Source: CATQHD01 sp965202675 (GTDB lineage: Bacteria; Actinomycetota; Acidimicrobiia; Spongiisociales; Spongiisociaceae). From it: 64,000 nucleotides of DNA. The stretch is taken from the NCBI GenBank assembly GCA_965202675.1, contig OZ241842.1, forward strand, positions 2,232,001 through 2,296,000, given 5' to 3'. The translations under genes and the position numbers were made by a program. Of the stretch, positions 1 through 8,860 are shown piece by piece (positions within the stretch are counted from its first letter, which is position 1; every line of letters starts with the position of its first letter). Below the pieces are notes generated by a model. That model did not search any database. It was not told where the DNA came from and saw only the letters and a program-made list of their open reading frames with translations.

Positions 1-39
1 CCGGACGACGGCCGTTCCGACGCCGTTCGGGGCCGGATT

Positions 40-468
40 ATGGGGATCGACTACGGACACAAGCGGGTAGGGGTGGCCCTCTCGGACGGCCTCGGCGTCG
101 CCGCCCACCCCGTCGAGGTGATAGAAGCAGGCGCCGGCCTCATGCCGAGGCTGGCCGGTCTGATGCAGGAACACGAGGTGGCCGAGGTGGTGGTGGGGCT
201 CCCCGTTTCTCTCGACGGGGCGGAGCATGCCTCCGCCAGGGCCGCCCGGGCCTTCGCCCGCAGGGTTGAAGCTCAACTGGAGGTCGAGGTTGTAATGTAC
301 GACGAACGCTTCACCTCCAGGATCGCCGAGCGGGTGCTGACGGCGGGGGGCGTTTCCCGATCAGAACGGCGGGCCAGAGTGGACAAGGCGGCGGCGGCGG
401 CGATGCTCCAGGGCTATCTGGACCGGCGGGCGCGCCAAGCCCGGCAGGAAGGCGGGCGGATGCCGTGA
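40..468 (+). CDS. ruvX: RuvX/YqgF family Holliday junction resolvase-like protein
   Basis: RNase H-fold protein of the YqgF/RuvX family, which acts on Holliday junctions and/or in 16S rRNA maturation. The N-terminus MGIDYGHKRVGVALSD is the family's first acidic motif, VVGLPVSLDG is the central strand, and YDERFTS followed by a C-terminal DKAAAAAML complete the usual pattern. The 142 aa length is normal. The frame is open upstream to the left edge of the window and the residues before Met read RGRI, as in many RuvX N-termini, so the true start may lie outside the window. The stop overlaps the mltG start (GTGA), as expected for the actinobacterial ruvX-mltG-aroE order. Confidence 0.93.
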   Translation: MGIDYGHKRVGVALSDGLGVAAHPVEVIEAGAGLMPRLAGLMQEHEVAEVVVGLPVSLDGAEHASARAARAFARRVEAQLEVEVVMYDERFTSRIAERVLTAGGVSRSERRARVDKAAAAAMLQGYLDRRARQARQEGGRMP

Positions 469-1601
469 GCGATCCCTACGACTACGAAACCAACCGTCTG
501 CCGGAGGGGCCGGCTTCTTCGGCGGAGCCGCCCATGGCGCGGCTGAAAGGAACGGTTACCGCCCTGCTGGTCGGGGCGGCGGTGGTTTTTGCCTTTATAA
601 CGGCGGGGGGCCGGGCGGCCGACTGGGTGAGCGGGCTGGGCCGGTTCGGAGGGGAGGAAGAGACGGTCGAGATCCAGCCGGGGCGCGTCGCGGCGGTGGA
701 GATTCCGACCGGCGCCAGCGCCCGGCTCATCGCCGGAATCCTGTTGGACAACGGTGTTATCCGCTCGGCCGCCTCCTTCGAGTCGGTGGTGCGGGCGCGT
801 CAGGCCGGCAGCCTGCTCAAGGCGGGCAGATACGAGCTGGTTGCGGGCGCCGGCTTGGAGGAGCTGGTGGACATCCTGGTGGCGGGGCCGACCATCGACA
901 TCTTCCGGTTGACGGTGCTGGAAGGGCGGCGGATCGGCGAGGTGCTGGCGGACATGGCCCGCCAGACCGAATATTCCGAGGAGGAGCTGGCCTCCGTATT
1001 GCTGGACGGCGGGGTCAGCTCGGCCTACCTTCCCGGCGGCGTGGAAGGCATAGCGGCGTGGGAGGGCCTGCTGTTCCCCGCCACCTACGACTTCTACCGC
1101 GACGCCTCCCCGGAGGCGATGCTGCAGCGCCTCGCCGACGAGACCGAGCTGCGGATGGAACGGATCGACTGGACGCCGGTGACGGCAAGGGGCTTCACCG
1201 TATACGAGGCGATGGTGATGGCCTCCCTCATCGAGGCCGAGGCCGGCATCGACGCCGACCGCCCCCTGATCGCCGACGTGATCTACAACCGGTTGGACAG
1301 CAACACCCCGCTGCAGCTGGACGCCTCCGTCCTCTACGCCATGGGCGAGCGGGGCCGGGGCCTGTCGCTGGACGACCTCGAGTTCGACTCCCCCTACAAC
1401 ACCTACCGGACAGCGGGGCTCCCCCCCACCCCGATCGCGGCGCCGGGCTTCAAGTCCCTCCAGGCGGTGGCCTCCCCGGCCGGGACCGATTTCCTCTACT
1501 ACGTTCTTACCTCCGAGGACGGGGCCCACTCGTTCTTCGTCGACTACGACGACTTCCTGGAGGCCAAGCGGCGGGCCAAGGAACAGGGCATCGGCCTGTG
1601 A
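465..1601 (+). CDS. mltG: Endolytic murein transglycosylase MltG (YceG-like)
   Basis: Membrane-anchored lytic transglycosylase that cleaves nascent glycan strands and terminates peptidoglycan polymerisation. A cytoplasmic N-terminus of about 27 residues is followed by one transmembrane helix (about residues 28-47), a LysM-like region and the YceG catalytic domain. The catalytic-Glu segment ASLIEAEAG, then IYNRL, LQLDASVLYA and SPYNTYRTAGLPPTPI, are family hallmarks. The start is GTG, overlapping the ruvX stop by 4 bp, and the stop overlaps the GTG of aroE, so the three genes are translationally coupled. The length of 378 aa is typical. Confidence 0.96.
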   Translation: MSDPYDYETNRLPEGPASSAEPPMARLKGTVTALLVGAAVVFAFITAGGRAADWVSGLGRFGGEEETVEIQPGRVAAVEIPTGASARLIAGILLDNGVIRSAASFESVVRARQAGSLLKAGRYELVAGAGLEELVDILVAGPTIDIFRLTVLEGRRIGEVLADMARQTEYSEEELASVLLDGGVSSAYLPGGVEGIAAWEGLLFPATYDFYRDASPEAMLQRLADETELRMERIDWTPVTARGFTVYEAMVMASLIEAEAGIDADRPLIADVIYNRLDSNTPLQLDASVLYAMGERGRGLSLDDLEFDSPYNTYRTAGLPPTPIAAPGFKSLQAVASPAGTDFLYYVLTSEDGAHSFFVDYDDFLEAKRRAKEQGIGL

Positions 1602-2419
1602 CGCCCCCCCTTCACCTGGCGGTGCTGGGAGACCCGGTGGCCCACTCCCTCTCGCCGGTCATCCAGCGGGCCGCCTTGGAGTACGCCGGCATCGAAGGCG
1701 AATACCGCCGCCGCCGGGTGGACGGCGAGGGCATGGCGCAGGCGGCGGGGGAGATACGGGAGGGCAGGCTGGACGGCGCCAACGTAACCATGCCCCACAA
1801 GGCTCTGGCCGCCCGGCTGGCGGACCGCCTGTCGCCCGCCGCCGAGCGGTGCGGGGGGGCCAACACCCTGTGGGCGGAGGACGGCCGCCTGTGCGCCCAC
1901 GCCACCGACCCGGACGGGGTGCGGTTCGCCTTCGAGCACGCCGGACTGCCCGAAGAAGGACCGGTGCTGGTGCTGGGGGCGGGAGGGGCGGCGGCGGCCG
2001 CGCTGGTGGCCCTGGAAGGGCGGCAACGCCTGGTGTCGGCCCGGCGGCGCGAAGCCGCCCGGGAGCTGGCGGCCCGGATGGGCCCGGACGTCCGGGCGCT
2101 GCGCTGGGGCGACGCCGTCCCGGGGGCGGTGTTGGTCAACGCCACCCCCCTGGGGAGGGCGGGGGAGGCCCTTCCCGGCCGGGTGGCCGAAGAGGCGGCG
2201 GGCCTGCTGGAGATGAACTACGGCCCCGGCGAGACCCCCGCCGAGGCCCGGCTCCGCGGCCTGGGCCGTCCGGCGGCGGGCGGCGGGCTGATGCTGGCGG
2301 GTCAGGGGGCCGCTTCCTTCGCCGTATGGACCGGGGTGGAGGTCCCCCCCGGGGTGATGCTGGCCGCCCTCGACGCTTGGAGGCGCGAAGAACCCGAATC
2401 CGGAGAGGGCCGGAGGTAG
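1598..2419 (+). CDS. aroE: Shikimate dehydrogenase
   Basis: NADPH-dependent reduction of 3-dehydroshikimate to shikimate in aromatic amino-acid synthesis. Substrate motif PVAHSLSP is near residue 13, the catalytic Lys lies in NVTMPHKA, then come CGGANTLW, the dinucleotide-binding GAGGAAAAAL loop and a C-terminal GGLMLAGQGAASF. The frame stays open upstream across mltG, but similarity begins at the GTG at 1598, which overlaps the mltG stop in a GTGA. At 273 aa it matches the family length. The usual NTDG motif reads ATDPDG here, a mild deviation. Confidence 0.95.
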   Translation: MTPPLHLAVLGDPVAHSLSPVIQRAALEYAGIEGEYRRRRVDGEGMAQAAGEIREGRLDGANVTMPHKALAARLADRLSPAAERCGGANTLWAEDGRLCAHATDPDGVRFAFEHAGLPEEGPVLVLGAGGAAAAALVALEGRQRLVSARRREAARELAARMGPDVRALRWGDAVPGAVLVNATPLGRAGEALPGRVAEEAAGLLEMNYGPGETPAEARLRGLGRPAAGGGLMLAGQGAASFAVWTGVEVPPGVMLAALDAWRREEPESGEGRR

Positions 2420-2428
2420 ACGGGCGGG

Positions 2429-3193
2429 ATGAGCGTCTGGGTCTATCTGGGGGCGGGCGCGCTCGGCCTGGCGGCGGGGCGGTTCCTGTCGGCGTTGGCG
2501 GCCGCCGCGCTGGAGAACACACCGGTGCGGGAGGCCGTCCGCCGTCTGCCCGGCGGAGGGCGCCCGGCGAGCCGGGGTGATTTCCTCCCCGTGGTGTGGT
2601 GGGTGCGGAACCGGGTCGGTTGCCGGACGGACGGCGGGCCGGCGGACGCCCTGTTTCCGTTTTTAGAGGCGGTAACCGCCCTCCTGTTCGCGGGGGCGGT
2701 GCATTTCGTTGGGGCGGACTGGTCCCTCCCGGCCTACCTGTGGTTCTGCTCGGTTACGGCGGTGCTGTCCTTCATCGACCTCCGCATCCGGCTGATCCCC
2801 GACCGGATACTCTTCCCCGGTACCGCCGTCGGGCTGGCGCTTCTGGCGGGCGGAGCGGCGCTCGAAGCCCGCCTTCACGACCTCCCCGAAGCCTTGGCCT
2901 CCGGCCTGGGATATTTCCTGGTGCTGCTGGTGATGAACTTCCTGACCAGGGGCGCCATCGGCATGGGGGATGTCAAGCTGGCCTTCCTGTTGGGTCTCTT
3001 CGCCGGCTACAACCGCTGGGAGACGGCCGCCGCCGCCGGGGTCGGCGCCTTCCTCCTGGCCGGGGCCGCATCGGCGCTGCTGCTGGCCCTCCGTCTGCGC
3101 ACCCACCGCGACCACATCCCCTTCGGTCCTTTCATGACGACCGCCGCCTGGACGGCCATCGCCTGGTCCCTCTCCTCCGCCCCCCTCTCTTGA
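2429..3193 (+). CDS. Type IV prepilin peptidase (A24 family)
   Basis: Polytopic membrane aspartyl protease that cleaves and may methylate type IV prepilin-like leader peptides. The two catalytic aspartates are visible in FIDLRIRLIPD and in the GxGD motif GMGDVKLA. Several hydrophobic helices surround them. The N-terminal region is short and I do not see the four-Cys cytoplasmic domain of classical PilD, so it is closer to TadV/CpaA or a reduced PilD. An upstream GGAGG precedes the ATG. It follows aroE by 9 bp. In related genomes a prepilin peptidase next to aroE is common, with pilin genes elsewhere; none is in this window. Confidence 0.85.
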   Translation: MSVWVYLGAGALGLAAGRFLSALAAAALENTPVREAVRRLPGGGRPASRGDFLPVVWWVRNRVGCRTDGGPADALFPFLEAVTALLFAGAVHFVGADWSLPAYLWFCSVTAVLSFIDLRIRLIPDRILFPGTAVGLALLAGGAALEARLHDLPEALASGLGYFLVLLVMNFLTRGAIGMGDVKLAFLLGLFAGYNRWETAAAAGVGAFLLAGAASALLLALRLRTHRDHIPFGPFMTTAAWTAIAWSLSSAPLS

Positions 3194-3403
3194 CCCCCGG
3201 CTTGTCCATGCCGACTGGGGCGAGCTGCCCCGCGGGGAGCCTGCTGATGGCGGAGAGCGGCCTCACGACGGTTCCCGCACCACCTGATAGTGTTCCCCTT
3301 CCTGATCGGTTTCGGCTCCGGGCAAGACAAAGCGGCAACCCGCCTCTCTATGCACTGCCTGATTGCTTTGTCGAGAACGCGAAATATTCTCGGAATATAC
3401 CCC

Positions 3404-3432
3404 TAGACGATTGCCTGAAAATGGTGTATAAT
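3404..3432 (+). promoter_or_regulatory. Promoter-like pair of repeat copy D1
   Basis: TAGACG (3404-3409), a 17-bp spacer and a perfect TATAAT (3427-3432). Predicted start is near 3439, just before the 5' hairpin of repeat copy D1. The spacing matches the promoters in the other copies. Confidence 0.5.
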
Positions 3433-3625
3433 TAGGAAGCCTAAAGTACAAACACCGCCGCCGGTTCCGGAGCGTGCGGCGGTCATAGACCGAAGGATAT
3501 CGCCCGGCCCGGCCTTTGAACCAGGCCAAGCCCTCGCACGACCTGGTTGCGATATCTGCTGGCGGTGGCGGCGGGGGAGGGAGCCCGGCGTAGCCGGGTA
3601 GAGGCAGCAGATTTAGCATTCTTGG
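3404..3625 (+). repeat. Intergenic repeat element, copy D1 (diverged); candidate structured RNA
   Basis: This segment resembles 34379-34610 (copy D2) and, more distantly, copies A, B and C. After the promoter-like pair comes a perfect 8-bp hairpin (ACCGCCGC 3454-3461 with GCGGCGGT 3476-3483), then a CCCGGC-GTA-GCCGGG hairpin at 3584-3598, then a short T run at 3612-3614 and ATTCTTG. A transcript would be about 176 nt. No conserved reading frame is seen. The 3194-4136 gap holds nothing else that I can assign except the infC leader. Confidence 0.55.
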
Positions 3626-3879
3626 AGCTTGATAAGGTTAAAATTGCTGGCAATAGTGGGTAGACTATTGGACGAGAGGAGGCCATTTTTAGCATCCTGT
3701 TGCTCGGAGGGTTCGGGCATCGCTTTGGGCCTGGCATATAAGCGCGGCTGGGTTCTACTGGAGGCTCTGGGCGACGGGTTTGTCGGATCGGCTCCCTTCG
3801 GGAGGGCTGTCCGCTCGACCATGTGAGGGAAAGATCGGGCGGCGGCGGTTTGCCCGGTCCCGGGAGGCTGCGGGCGGTA

Positions 3880-4136
3880 TATACTGAGGCCCAACAGCCG
3901 AGATGAAGCGGAAGCCGGTGGCTTTCCACCCGGCCACTGGAGCTTTCGGCTGGGGCGGTATCCTTCCGCCCCGCCCGCCGAGTGCGCCGAGGTAGCAGGG
4001 CCTCCCGGCGCGCCGCGTCGACAGGAACGGCCCGTTGCCTCGGACAGGGGGCCGCCTCGGACCGCAGTCGGTCCCGCGTTCCTGTCGGTTGTCCGGCAAG
4101 CATCGGCCCGAACGACGAAGAACAAAGGAGGCCTGT
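3880..4136 (+). promoter_or_regulatory. infC operon promoter (-10) and long leader
   Basis: TATACT at 3880-3885 is a plausible -10 box, but no good -35 lies at the right distance. A start near 3892 would give a leader of about 245 nt before infC, GC-rich with several possible stems. In other bacteria, infC-rpmI-rplT leaders carry autoregulatory structures bound by L20 or rely on the non-AUG start. Whether this leader does so is inference. It ends in a strong AAAGGAGG ribosome-binding site at 4124-4131. Confidence 0.35.
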
Positions 4137-4688
4137 ATCGCCGACCTACGCATCAACGACGAGATTCGCGCCCCCCAGCTCAGGGTGGTCGCCCCCGACG
4201 GGGCCCAGGTGGGGGTGAAGACCCTCCAGGAGGCCATGTGGCTGGCAGACCAGCTGGGGCTGGACCTGGTGGAGGTGGCCCCGGCGGCCACCCCTCCGGT
4301 AGCCCGGTTGATGGACTACGGCAAGTACAAGTACGAGCAGTCCGTCAAACAGCGGGAAGCCCGCAAGAACCAGACCCGCAGCTCCGTCAAGGAGATCGCC
4401 TTCCGAGTCAAGATCGGAAGCCACGACTACGAGATCAAGCGGAACAAGGTCAAGCGTTTCCTCGAGAACGGGGACCGGGTGCGGATTCGAATCTGGTTCC
4501 GGGGCCGTGAAGCCTCCCGCCCCCAGCTCGGGTTGGACATACTCAACCGGTTGTCCGAGGACCTGGCCGAAGTAGCCAAGGTGGAGCAGGAAGCCAAGCT
4601 CGAGGGCCGCAACATGATGATGGCGTTCACGCCGATCAGGAAACCGACCCGGCGGCCTGAGAACCGGACCGGCGGCAAGTACGGGTAA
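4137..4688 (+). CDS. infC: Translation initiation factor IF-3
   Basis: Binds the 30S subunit and enforces fidelity of start-codon selection. The N-terminal domain begins IADLRINDEIRAPQLRVV. The linker KYKYEQSVKQREARKNQ and the C-terminal domain with VKIGSHDYEIKRNKVKRFL follow. No ATG, GTG or TTG lies near the conserved N-terminus in this frame. An AAAGGAGG box sits 5 nt before ATC at 4137, so I take ATC as the start. Rare start codons (AUU, AUC, AUA) in infC are known and make the gene self-limiting, because IF-3 discriminates against them. First gene of infC-rpmI-rplT. Confidence 0.95.
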   Translation: MADLRINDEIRAPQLRVVAPDGAQVGVKTLQEAMWLADQLGLDLVEVAPAATPPVARLMDYGKYKYEQSVKQREARKNQTRSSVKEIAFRVKIGSHDYEIKRNKVKRFLENGDRVRIRIWFRGREASRPQLGLDILNRLSEDLAEVAKVEQEAKLEGRNMMMAFTPIRKPTRRPENRTGGKYG

Positions 4689-4711
4689 GCAACGAAGTTA
4701 GGACGCACACC

Positions 4712-4906
4712 ATGCCGAAGATGAAGACCCACAAGGGCGCCGCCAAGCGCTTCAAAGTAACCGGATCCGGGCGGCTGCGGCGCCGTCAGTCGCATCGCGG
4801 CCACCTGCGTCTCGCCAAGGGCAAGGACAGCTACCGGCGCCTCAAAGGAGACGCCGACCTGGCCAAGGGCGACCACAGGCGGGCCAAGCGGCTGATGGGC
4901 ATGTAG
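4712..4906 (+). CDS. rpmI: 50S ribosomal protein L35
   Basis: Small basic large-subunit protein. The start MPKMKTHKGAAKRFKVTGSG and the pattern LRRRQSHRGH are diagnostic of L35. The 64 aa length is normal. It lies 23 bp after infC and 25 bp before rplT in the usual order. Confidence 0.97.
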   Translation: MPKMKTHKGAAKRFKVTGSGRLRRRQSHRGHLRLAKGKDSYRRLKGDADLAKGDHRRAKRLMGM

Positions 4907-4931
4907 TCGACGGGCAGAGGAGATTCTGACA

Positions 4932-5309
4932 ATGGCACGAGTAAGGGGCGGCTCTTCCAACGCCCGGGCCAGGCGCCGCAAGGTGCTGAAACAGGCCAAG
5001 GGATATCGGGGCGCCAAGAGCCGGAGCTACCGGGCCGCCAACGAGCAGGTCATGAAGTCCCTGCAGTACGCCTATCGGGATCGGCGGGCGCGCAAGGGCG
5101 AGTTCCGGCGGCTTTGGATCAGCCGCATCAACGCCGCCGCCCGGCGGAACGGCACCACCTACTCCCGGCTGATAGCGGATCTCAAGGCCGCCGACTTCGA
5201 GGTGGACCGCAAGATGCTGGCCGAGATCGCCGTGAACGATCCGGAAGCATTCCGCCAGATCGTGGAGATGGCCGGGGGCGGGGTGGGCCCGGCCCCCGCC
5301 GGACAGTAG
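4932..5309 (+). CDS. rplT: 50S ribosomal protein L20
   Basis: Assembly-critical 23S rRNA-binding protein. It opens MARVRGGSSNARARRRKVLK and continues with AKGYRGAKSRSYRAANEQVMKS-type sequence, RRLWISRINAAARRNG and a Leu/Ala-rich C-terminus, all typical. The start has the ribosome-binding site AGAGGAG. The C-terminus carries a short Gly/Pro tail beyond the conserved core. It is last in the infC-rpmI-rplT run, with pheS 28 bp downstream. Confidence 0.97.
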   Translation: MARVRGGSSNARARRRKVLKQAKGYRGAKSRSYRAANEQVMKSLQYAYRDRRARKGEFRRLWISRINAAARRNGTTYSRLIADLKAADFEVDRKMLAEIAVNDPEAFRQIVEMAGGGVGPAPAGQ

Positions 5310-5337
5310 GACCGTTCTCTCGCAACGCAGGCCGGAA

Positions 5338-6357
5338 ATGGATCTCGAGCAGATCGGAAAGGTTGTCCGAGCGGCCCGGAAGCGGATCGCGGCGGCCTCC
5401 GGTCTCGAGGAGCTGGCCGCGGCCGAAGCCGAGGCGGTGGGGCGCCGCTCCGAGCTGGCCGCGGCTCGGCGGGGGATAGGGGCTCTCCGTCCGGATCTTC
5501 GCCGGGCGGCCGGGAAGGCGGTCAACGAGGCGCTCAGCTCGCTCGCCGCCGAGGTGGAGGCGCGGCGGTCGGTATTGGAGGCCGAGTCCGAGAACGCCCT
5601 GCTCCAAAGCGACCGGGTCGATATGACCCTGCCGTACGGGCGGCCGCGCCGGGGCACCCATCATCTGCTGACCAGCACCGCCGAGGAGGTATGCGACGTG
5701 TTCCGCGCCCTGGGTTATCGGGTGGCGGAAGGCCCCGAACTCGAACTCGCCTGGTACAACTTCGACGCGCTCAACACCCCGCCCACCCATCCCTCCCGTT
5801 TTGAATCGGACACCATGTATGTGGCGCCCTTCGACGGCGGGGAGCGGAGCGGCCCCGACGAGCTGCTGCTGCGCACCCAGACCTCGCCCATGCAGGTCCG
5901 TTACATGGAGCGGCATCCTCCCCCCGTCTACGTGGTGGTTCCCGGGCGGGTGTTCCGCACCGACACCTGGGACGCCACCCACTCGCCGGTCTTTCACCAG
6001 ATCGAAGGCCTGGCGGTGGATGAGGACATCACCTTCGGCGACCTCAAGGGCACCCTGGCCTACTTCGCCGCGGAGTTCTTCGGTCCGGACGCCCGCACCC
6101 GCTTCGTTCCCCATTTCTTCCCGTTCACGGAGCCGTCGGCGGAGATGCTGGTGTGGTTCAACGGCCGGTGGCTGGAGATGCTCGGATGCGGGATGGTGGA
6201 CCCGAACGTCTTCGAGGCGGTGGGCTACGACCCCGGCGGGGTGACCGGATTTGCCTTCGGGATGGGGGTGGAGCGCCTGGCCATGGTCAAGCACGGCATC
6301 ACCGACATCAGGCACTTCTACGAGAACGACCTGCGGGTATTGGGGCAGTTCCGATGA
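5338..6357 (+). CDS. pheS: Phenylalanyl-tRNA synthetase alpha subunit
   Basis: Catalytic subunit of the alpha2-beta2 class II synthetase charging tRNA-Phe. An N-terminal coiled coil (about residues 1-85) is followed by the class II core. Motif 1 lies around GRPRRGTHHLL and EVCDVFRALGYRVAEGPELE. Motif 2 is around LLRTQTSPMQVRYM and PGRVFRTDTWDATH. Motif 3 is GFAFGMGVERLAMVKHGI. The 339 aa length is normal. pheT follows after a 106-bp gap in which I see no gene. Confidence 0.97.
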   Translation: MDLEQIGKVVRAARKRIAAASGLEELAAAEAEAVGRRSELAAARRGIGALRPDLRRAAGKAVNEALSSLAAEVEARRSVLEAESENALLQSDRVDMTLPYGRPRRGTHHLLTSTAEEVCDVFRALGYRVAEGPELELAWYNFDALNTPPTHPSRFESDTMYVAPFDGGERSGPDELLLRTQTSPMQVRYMERHPPPVYVVVPGRVFRTDTWDATHSPVFHQIEGLAVDEDITFGDLKGTLAYFAAEFFGPDARTRFVPHFFPFTEPSAEMLVWFNGRWLEMLGCGMVDPNVFEAVGYDPGGVTGFAFGMGVERLAMVKHGITDIRHFYENDLRVLGQFR

Positions 6358-6463
6358 CCCCCCGCCGCGGCCTTCGACCTCTAGTCGAATCCAACCCTCG
6401 AGCAGAGGTGCAAGGCAAGCCTGAACCAGAAGTTGAAGGCGAGCCGGACGGGAAAAGGGCCCG

Positions 6464-8860
6464 ATGAGGGTTCCTATCGGCTGGCTGGCCGACTTTCTCG
6501 ATCTGCCTACCCGGGACCCCCGCGAGTTGGAGCGCATCCTGGTCTCCCTCGGCCACGAGGTGGAATCGATAGAGGAGATAAGGCCCGCTTTCGAAGGGGT
6601 GATCGTAGGGCGGGTGGAGGAGGCGGGGCCCCATCCCAACGCCGACCGCATCCGCTTCTGCCGGGTCTACGACGGCTCGCAGACCCTCGACGTGGTGTGC
6701 GGGGCCTGGAACTTCGAGGCCGGGGCGGTGATCGCCTACGCCCGGGTTGGTTCCCGGCTGGGGGCGGACCGGTCTGTGGAGGTGGGGCGCCGCGAGATAC
6801 GGGGGGTGGTGTCCAACGGCATGATCGCCTCGGCCCGCGAGCTGGGTCTGGGGGACGATCACGAGGGCATCCTGGTGTTGGACCGGCTGGGCGCGGCCGG
6901 CGCCGATGACGTCGGCCGCCCGCTCGAGGATGTGCTGGAGATCTCCGAGACGGTGCTGGACGTGAGCATCACCACCAACCGGGGCGACTGCATGAGCATC
7001 CGCGGCCTGGCCCGCGAGCTGGCCGCCTACTGGCAGATACCCCTGAAGGACGTCGACCCCCGCCCCTCCTGCGGCCCCGGGGAACCCGACTTCAGGGTGA
7101 CCATCGAAGACACCGAGGCCTGCCCCCGGTTCGCGGCCCACCAGATCGACGGGGCGGCCATCGGCCCTTCGCCGCTGTGGATGCAGCTGCGCCTGCTGGC
7201 CATCGGACAGCGGCCCATCTCGAACGTCGTGGACGTGTCCAACTATGTGATGTGGGAGCTGGGCCATCCTATCCATACCTTCGACGCCGCCGCCGTCGCC
7301 GAGCGGCATATCGTGGTGCGCCGGGCGGAGGATGGAGAGACCCTCACCACCCTGGACGGGGCGGAGCGGAAACTGGTATCCGGAGACATCCTGGTAGCCG
7401 ACCCGTCGGGTCCCATCGCCCTGGCCGGGGTAATGGGCGGGGAATCCACCGAGGTGTCCGACGACACCGTCGACATCCTGGTGGAGGCCGCCCACTGGCA
7501 CCCCCCTTCCATCCTTTCCACCTCCCACCGCCTCGGGTTGCGCAGCGAGGCCTCCGCCCGATTCGAGCGGGGGGTCGACCCCAACCTGTCGGGCTTGGCC
7601 GCCGCCCGGGCGGTGGAGCTGATCGCCCTTACCGCCGGCGGCGTTCCCAGGGCCGCCCCCGTGGACGCCTACCCGGCGCCGGTCCGCCCCTGGAAGGTCC
7701 ACCTCCGAGCCCGCGATGTGAGCCGGTTGCTCGGTCCCGATCCTTCCTTCGGGGAGTCGCTGGCCCTGTTGCGCCGCCTCGGATTCGAGGTGGAACCCGG
7801 CGCCGACGGCGAGGCCGCCGAGATAACGGTCCCCACCCACCGCTCCGACGTGACCCGCCCCGCCGACCTGGTGGAGGAGGCCGCCCGCCTTCATGGGTAC
7901 GACCGCTTCCCCGACCTGGTCCGCCGGGGCCGGACGGGGGAGCTGACCCCCGCCCAGGCCGCCGCCCGCCGCCTCCGGGAGGCCCTGGTGGGGGGCGGCC
8001 TCACCGAGGCCCAGACCCTGAGCTTTCTGGGCCGAGCCGACCTGGACGCCATGGGCCTGCCCGAGGGCGACCCCCGCCGGCGGGGCATGCGGGTCAAGAA
8101 CCCCCTGCGGGAGGAGGAATCCATCCTGCGCACGACTCTGTTGCCCGGCCTGATCGCGGCCGCCGCCCGCAACGCCGCCCGCGGCCTGGGAGAAGTGCGC
8201 CTCTTCGAGACCGGGCGGGTGTTTCGGTCCGCCCCCGACCCCGAAGACCCCCGCATCCCCCACCAACCCATGCATCTGGCGGCGGTGATGGCCGGCCCCG
8301 AGGTGGACGCCTTCGCGGCGGCCGGCGTGGTCGATCTGGCGGCCAGGGTCACCGGGCGCCGCCTGGAGGTGAGACAGGAGGCCCTGCCGATGCTCCATCC
8401 GGGCCGGTCGGCCGCGGTCCTCTGCGGCGGGGAACCCATCGGGATGGCGGGCGAGCTTCATCCCTCGCTGGGCCGGCGGTTCGGTCTGTCCGGCCGGGCG
8501 GCGGCCGTGGAGATGGCCCTCGACCCCCTCCTGGCCGGAGGGCGGGGCTGGAAGCTGACGGAGGTCTCCGCCTTCCCGCCGCTGGTGTTCGACATGGCCT
8601 TCGTCGTCCCGGATGCGGTTCCGGCCGCCCGCCTGCTCGAGGCCGTGGAGCAAAGCGCCGGACGGCACCTGGAGGGGCTGGAGCTGTTCGACGAGTTCCG
8701 GGGGGGCTCCATCCCCGCCGGCCGCCGCAGCCTGGCGGTTCGGGTTACCCTGCGCGCGATGGACCGCACCCTCACCGACCAGGAGGCCGGTCCTGTCCTC
8801 AAAGGCATAGCGGCCGCGGTAGAAGACCGGCTCGGAGGGGTGTTGCGGGGCGGCTCATGA
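6464..8860 (+). CDS. pheT: Phenylalanyl-tRNA synthetase beta subunit
   Basis: Partner of PheS, with editing and tRNA-binding domains. Domains in order: N-terminal MRVPIGWLADFLDLP; EMAP/OB-fold tRNA-binding domain (about residues 39-150, with HPNADRIRFCRVYDG); B3/B4 editing region (CMSIRGLARELAAYW); B5 domain; class II-like core; C-terminal anticodon-binding FDX-ACB domain (about 705-798, beginning SAFPPLVFDMAFVV). The length of 798 aa is typical. The stop overlaps the argF start (ATGA). Confidence 0.97.
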   Translation: MRVPIGWLADFLDLPTRDPRELERILVSLGHEVESIEEIRPAFEGVIVGRVEEAGPHPNADRIRFCRVYDGSQTLDVVCGAWNFEAGAVIAYARVGSRLGADRSVEVGRREIRGVVSNGMIASARELGLGDDHEGILVLDRLGAAGADDVGRPLEDVLEISETVLDVSITTNRGDCMSIRGLARELAAYWQIPLKDVDPRPSCGPGEPDFRVTIEDTEACPRFAAHQIDGAAIGPSPLWMQLRLLAIGQRPISNVVDVSNYVMWELGHPIHTFDAAAVAERHIVVRRAEDGETLTTLDGAERKLVSGDILVADPSGPIALAGVMGGESTEVSDDTVDILVEAAHWHPPSILSTSHRLGLRSEASARFERGVDPNLSGLAAARAVELIALTAGGVPRAAPVDAYPAPVRPWKVHLRARDVSRLLGPDPSFGESLALLRRLGFEVEPGADGEAAEITVPTHRSDVTRPADLVEEAARLHGYDRFPDLVRRGRTGELTPAQAAARRLREALVGGGLTEAQTLSFLGRADLDAMGLPEGDPRRRGMRVKNPLREEESILRTTLLPGLIAAAARNAARGLGEVRLFETGRVFRSAPDPEDPRIPHQPMHLAAVMAGPEVDAFAAAGVVDLAARVTGRRLEVRQEALPMLHPGRSAAVLCGGEPIGMAGELHPSLGRRFGLSGRAAAVEMALDPLLAGGRGWKLTEVSAFPPLVFDMAFVVPDAVPAARLLEAVEQSAGRHLEGLELFDEFRGGSIPAGRRSLAVRVTLRAMDRTLTDQEAGPVLKGIAAAVEDRLGGVLRGGS

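Noticed and set aside
414..1529. Long antisense reading frame over mltG
   Set aside because: Mirrors the codon structure of the real gene in GC-rich DNA and has no domain pattern.
3629..3826. 65-codon reading frame in the gap before infC
   Set aside because: No ribosome-binding site or recognisable pattern, and it is next to the repeat element.
6308..8668. 786-codon minus-strand reading frame over pheT
   Set aside because: Composition typical of an antisense GC-rich frame (His/Gly/Gln-rich); pheT is certain on the plus strand.
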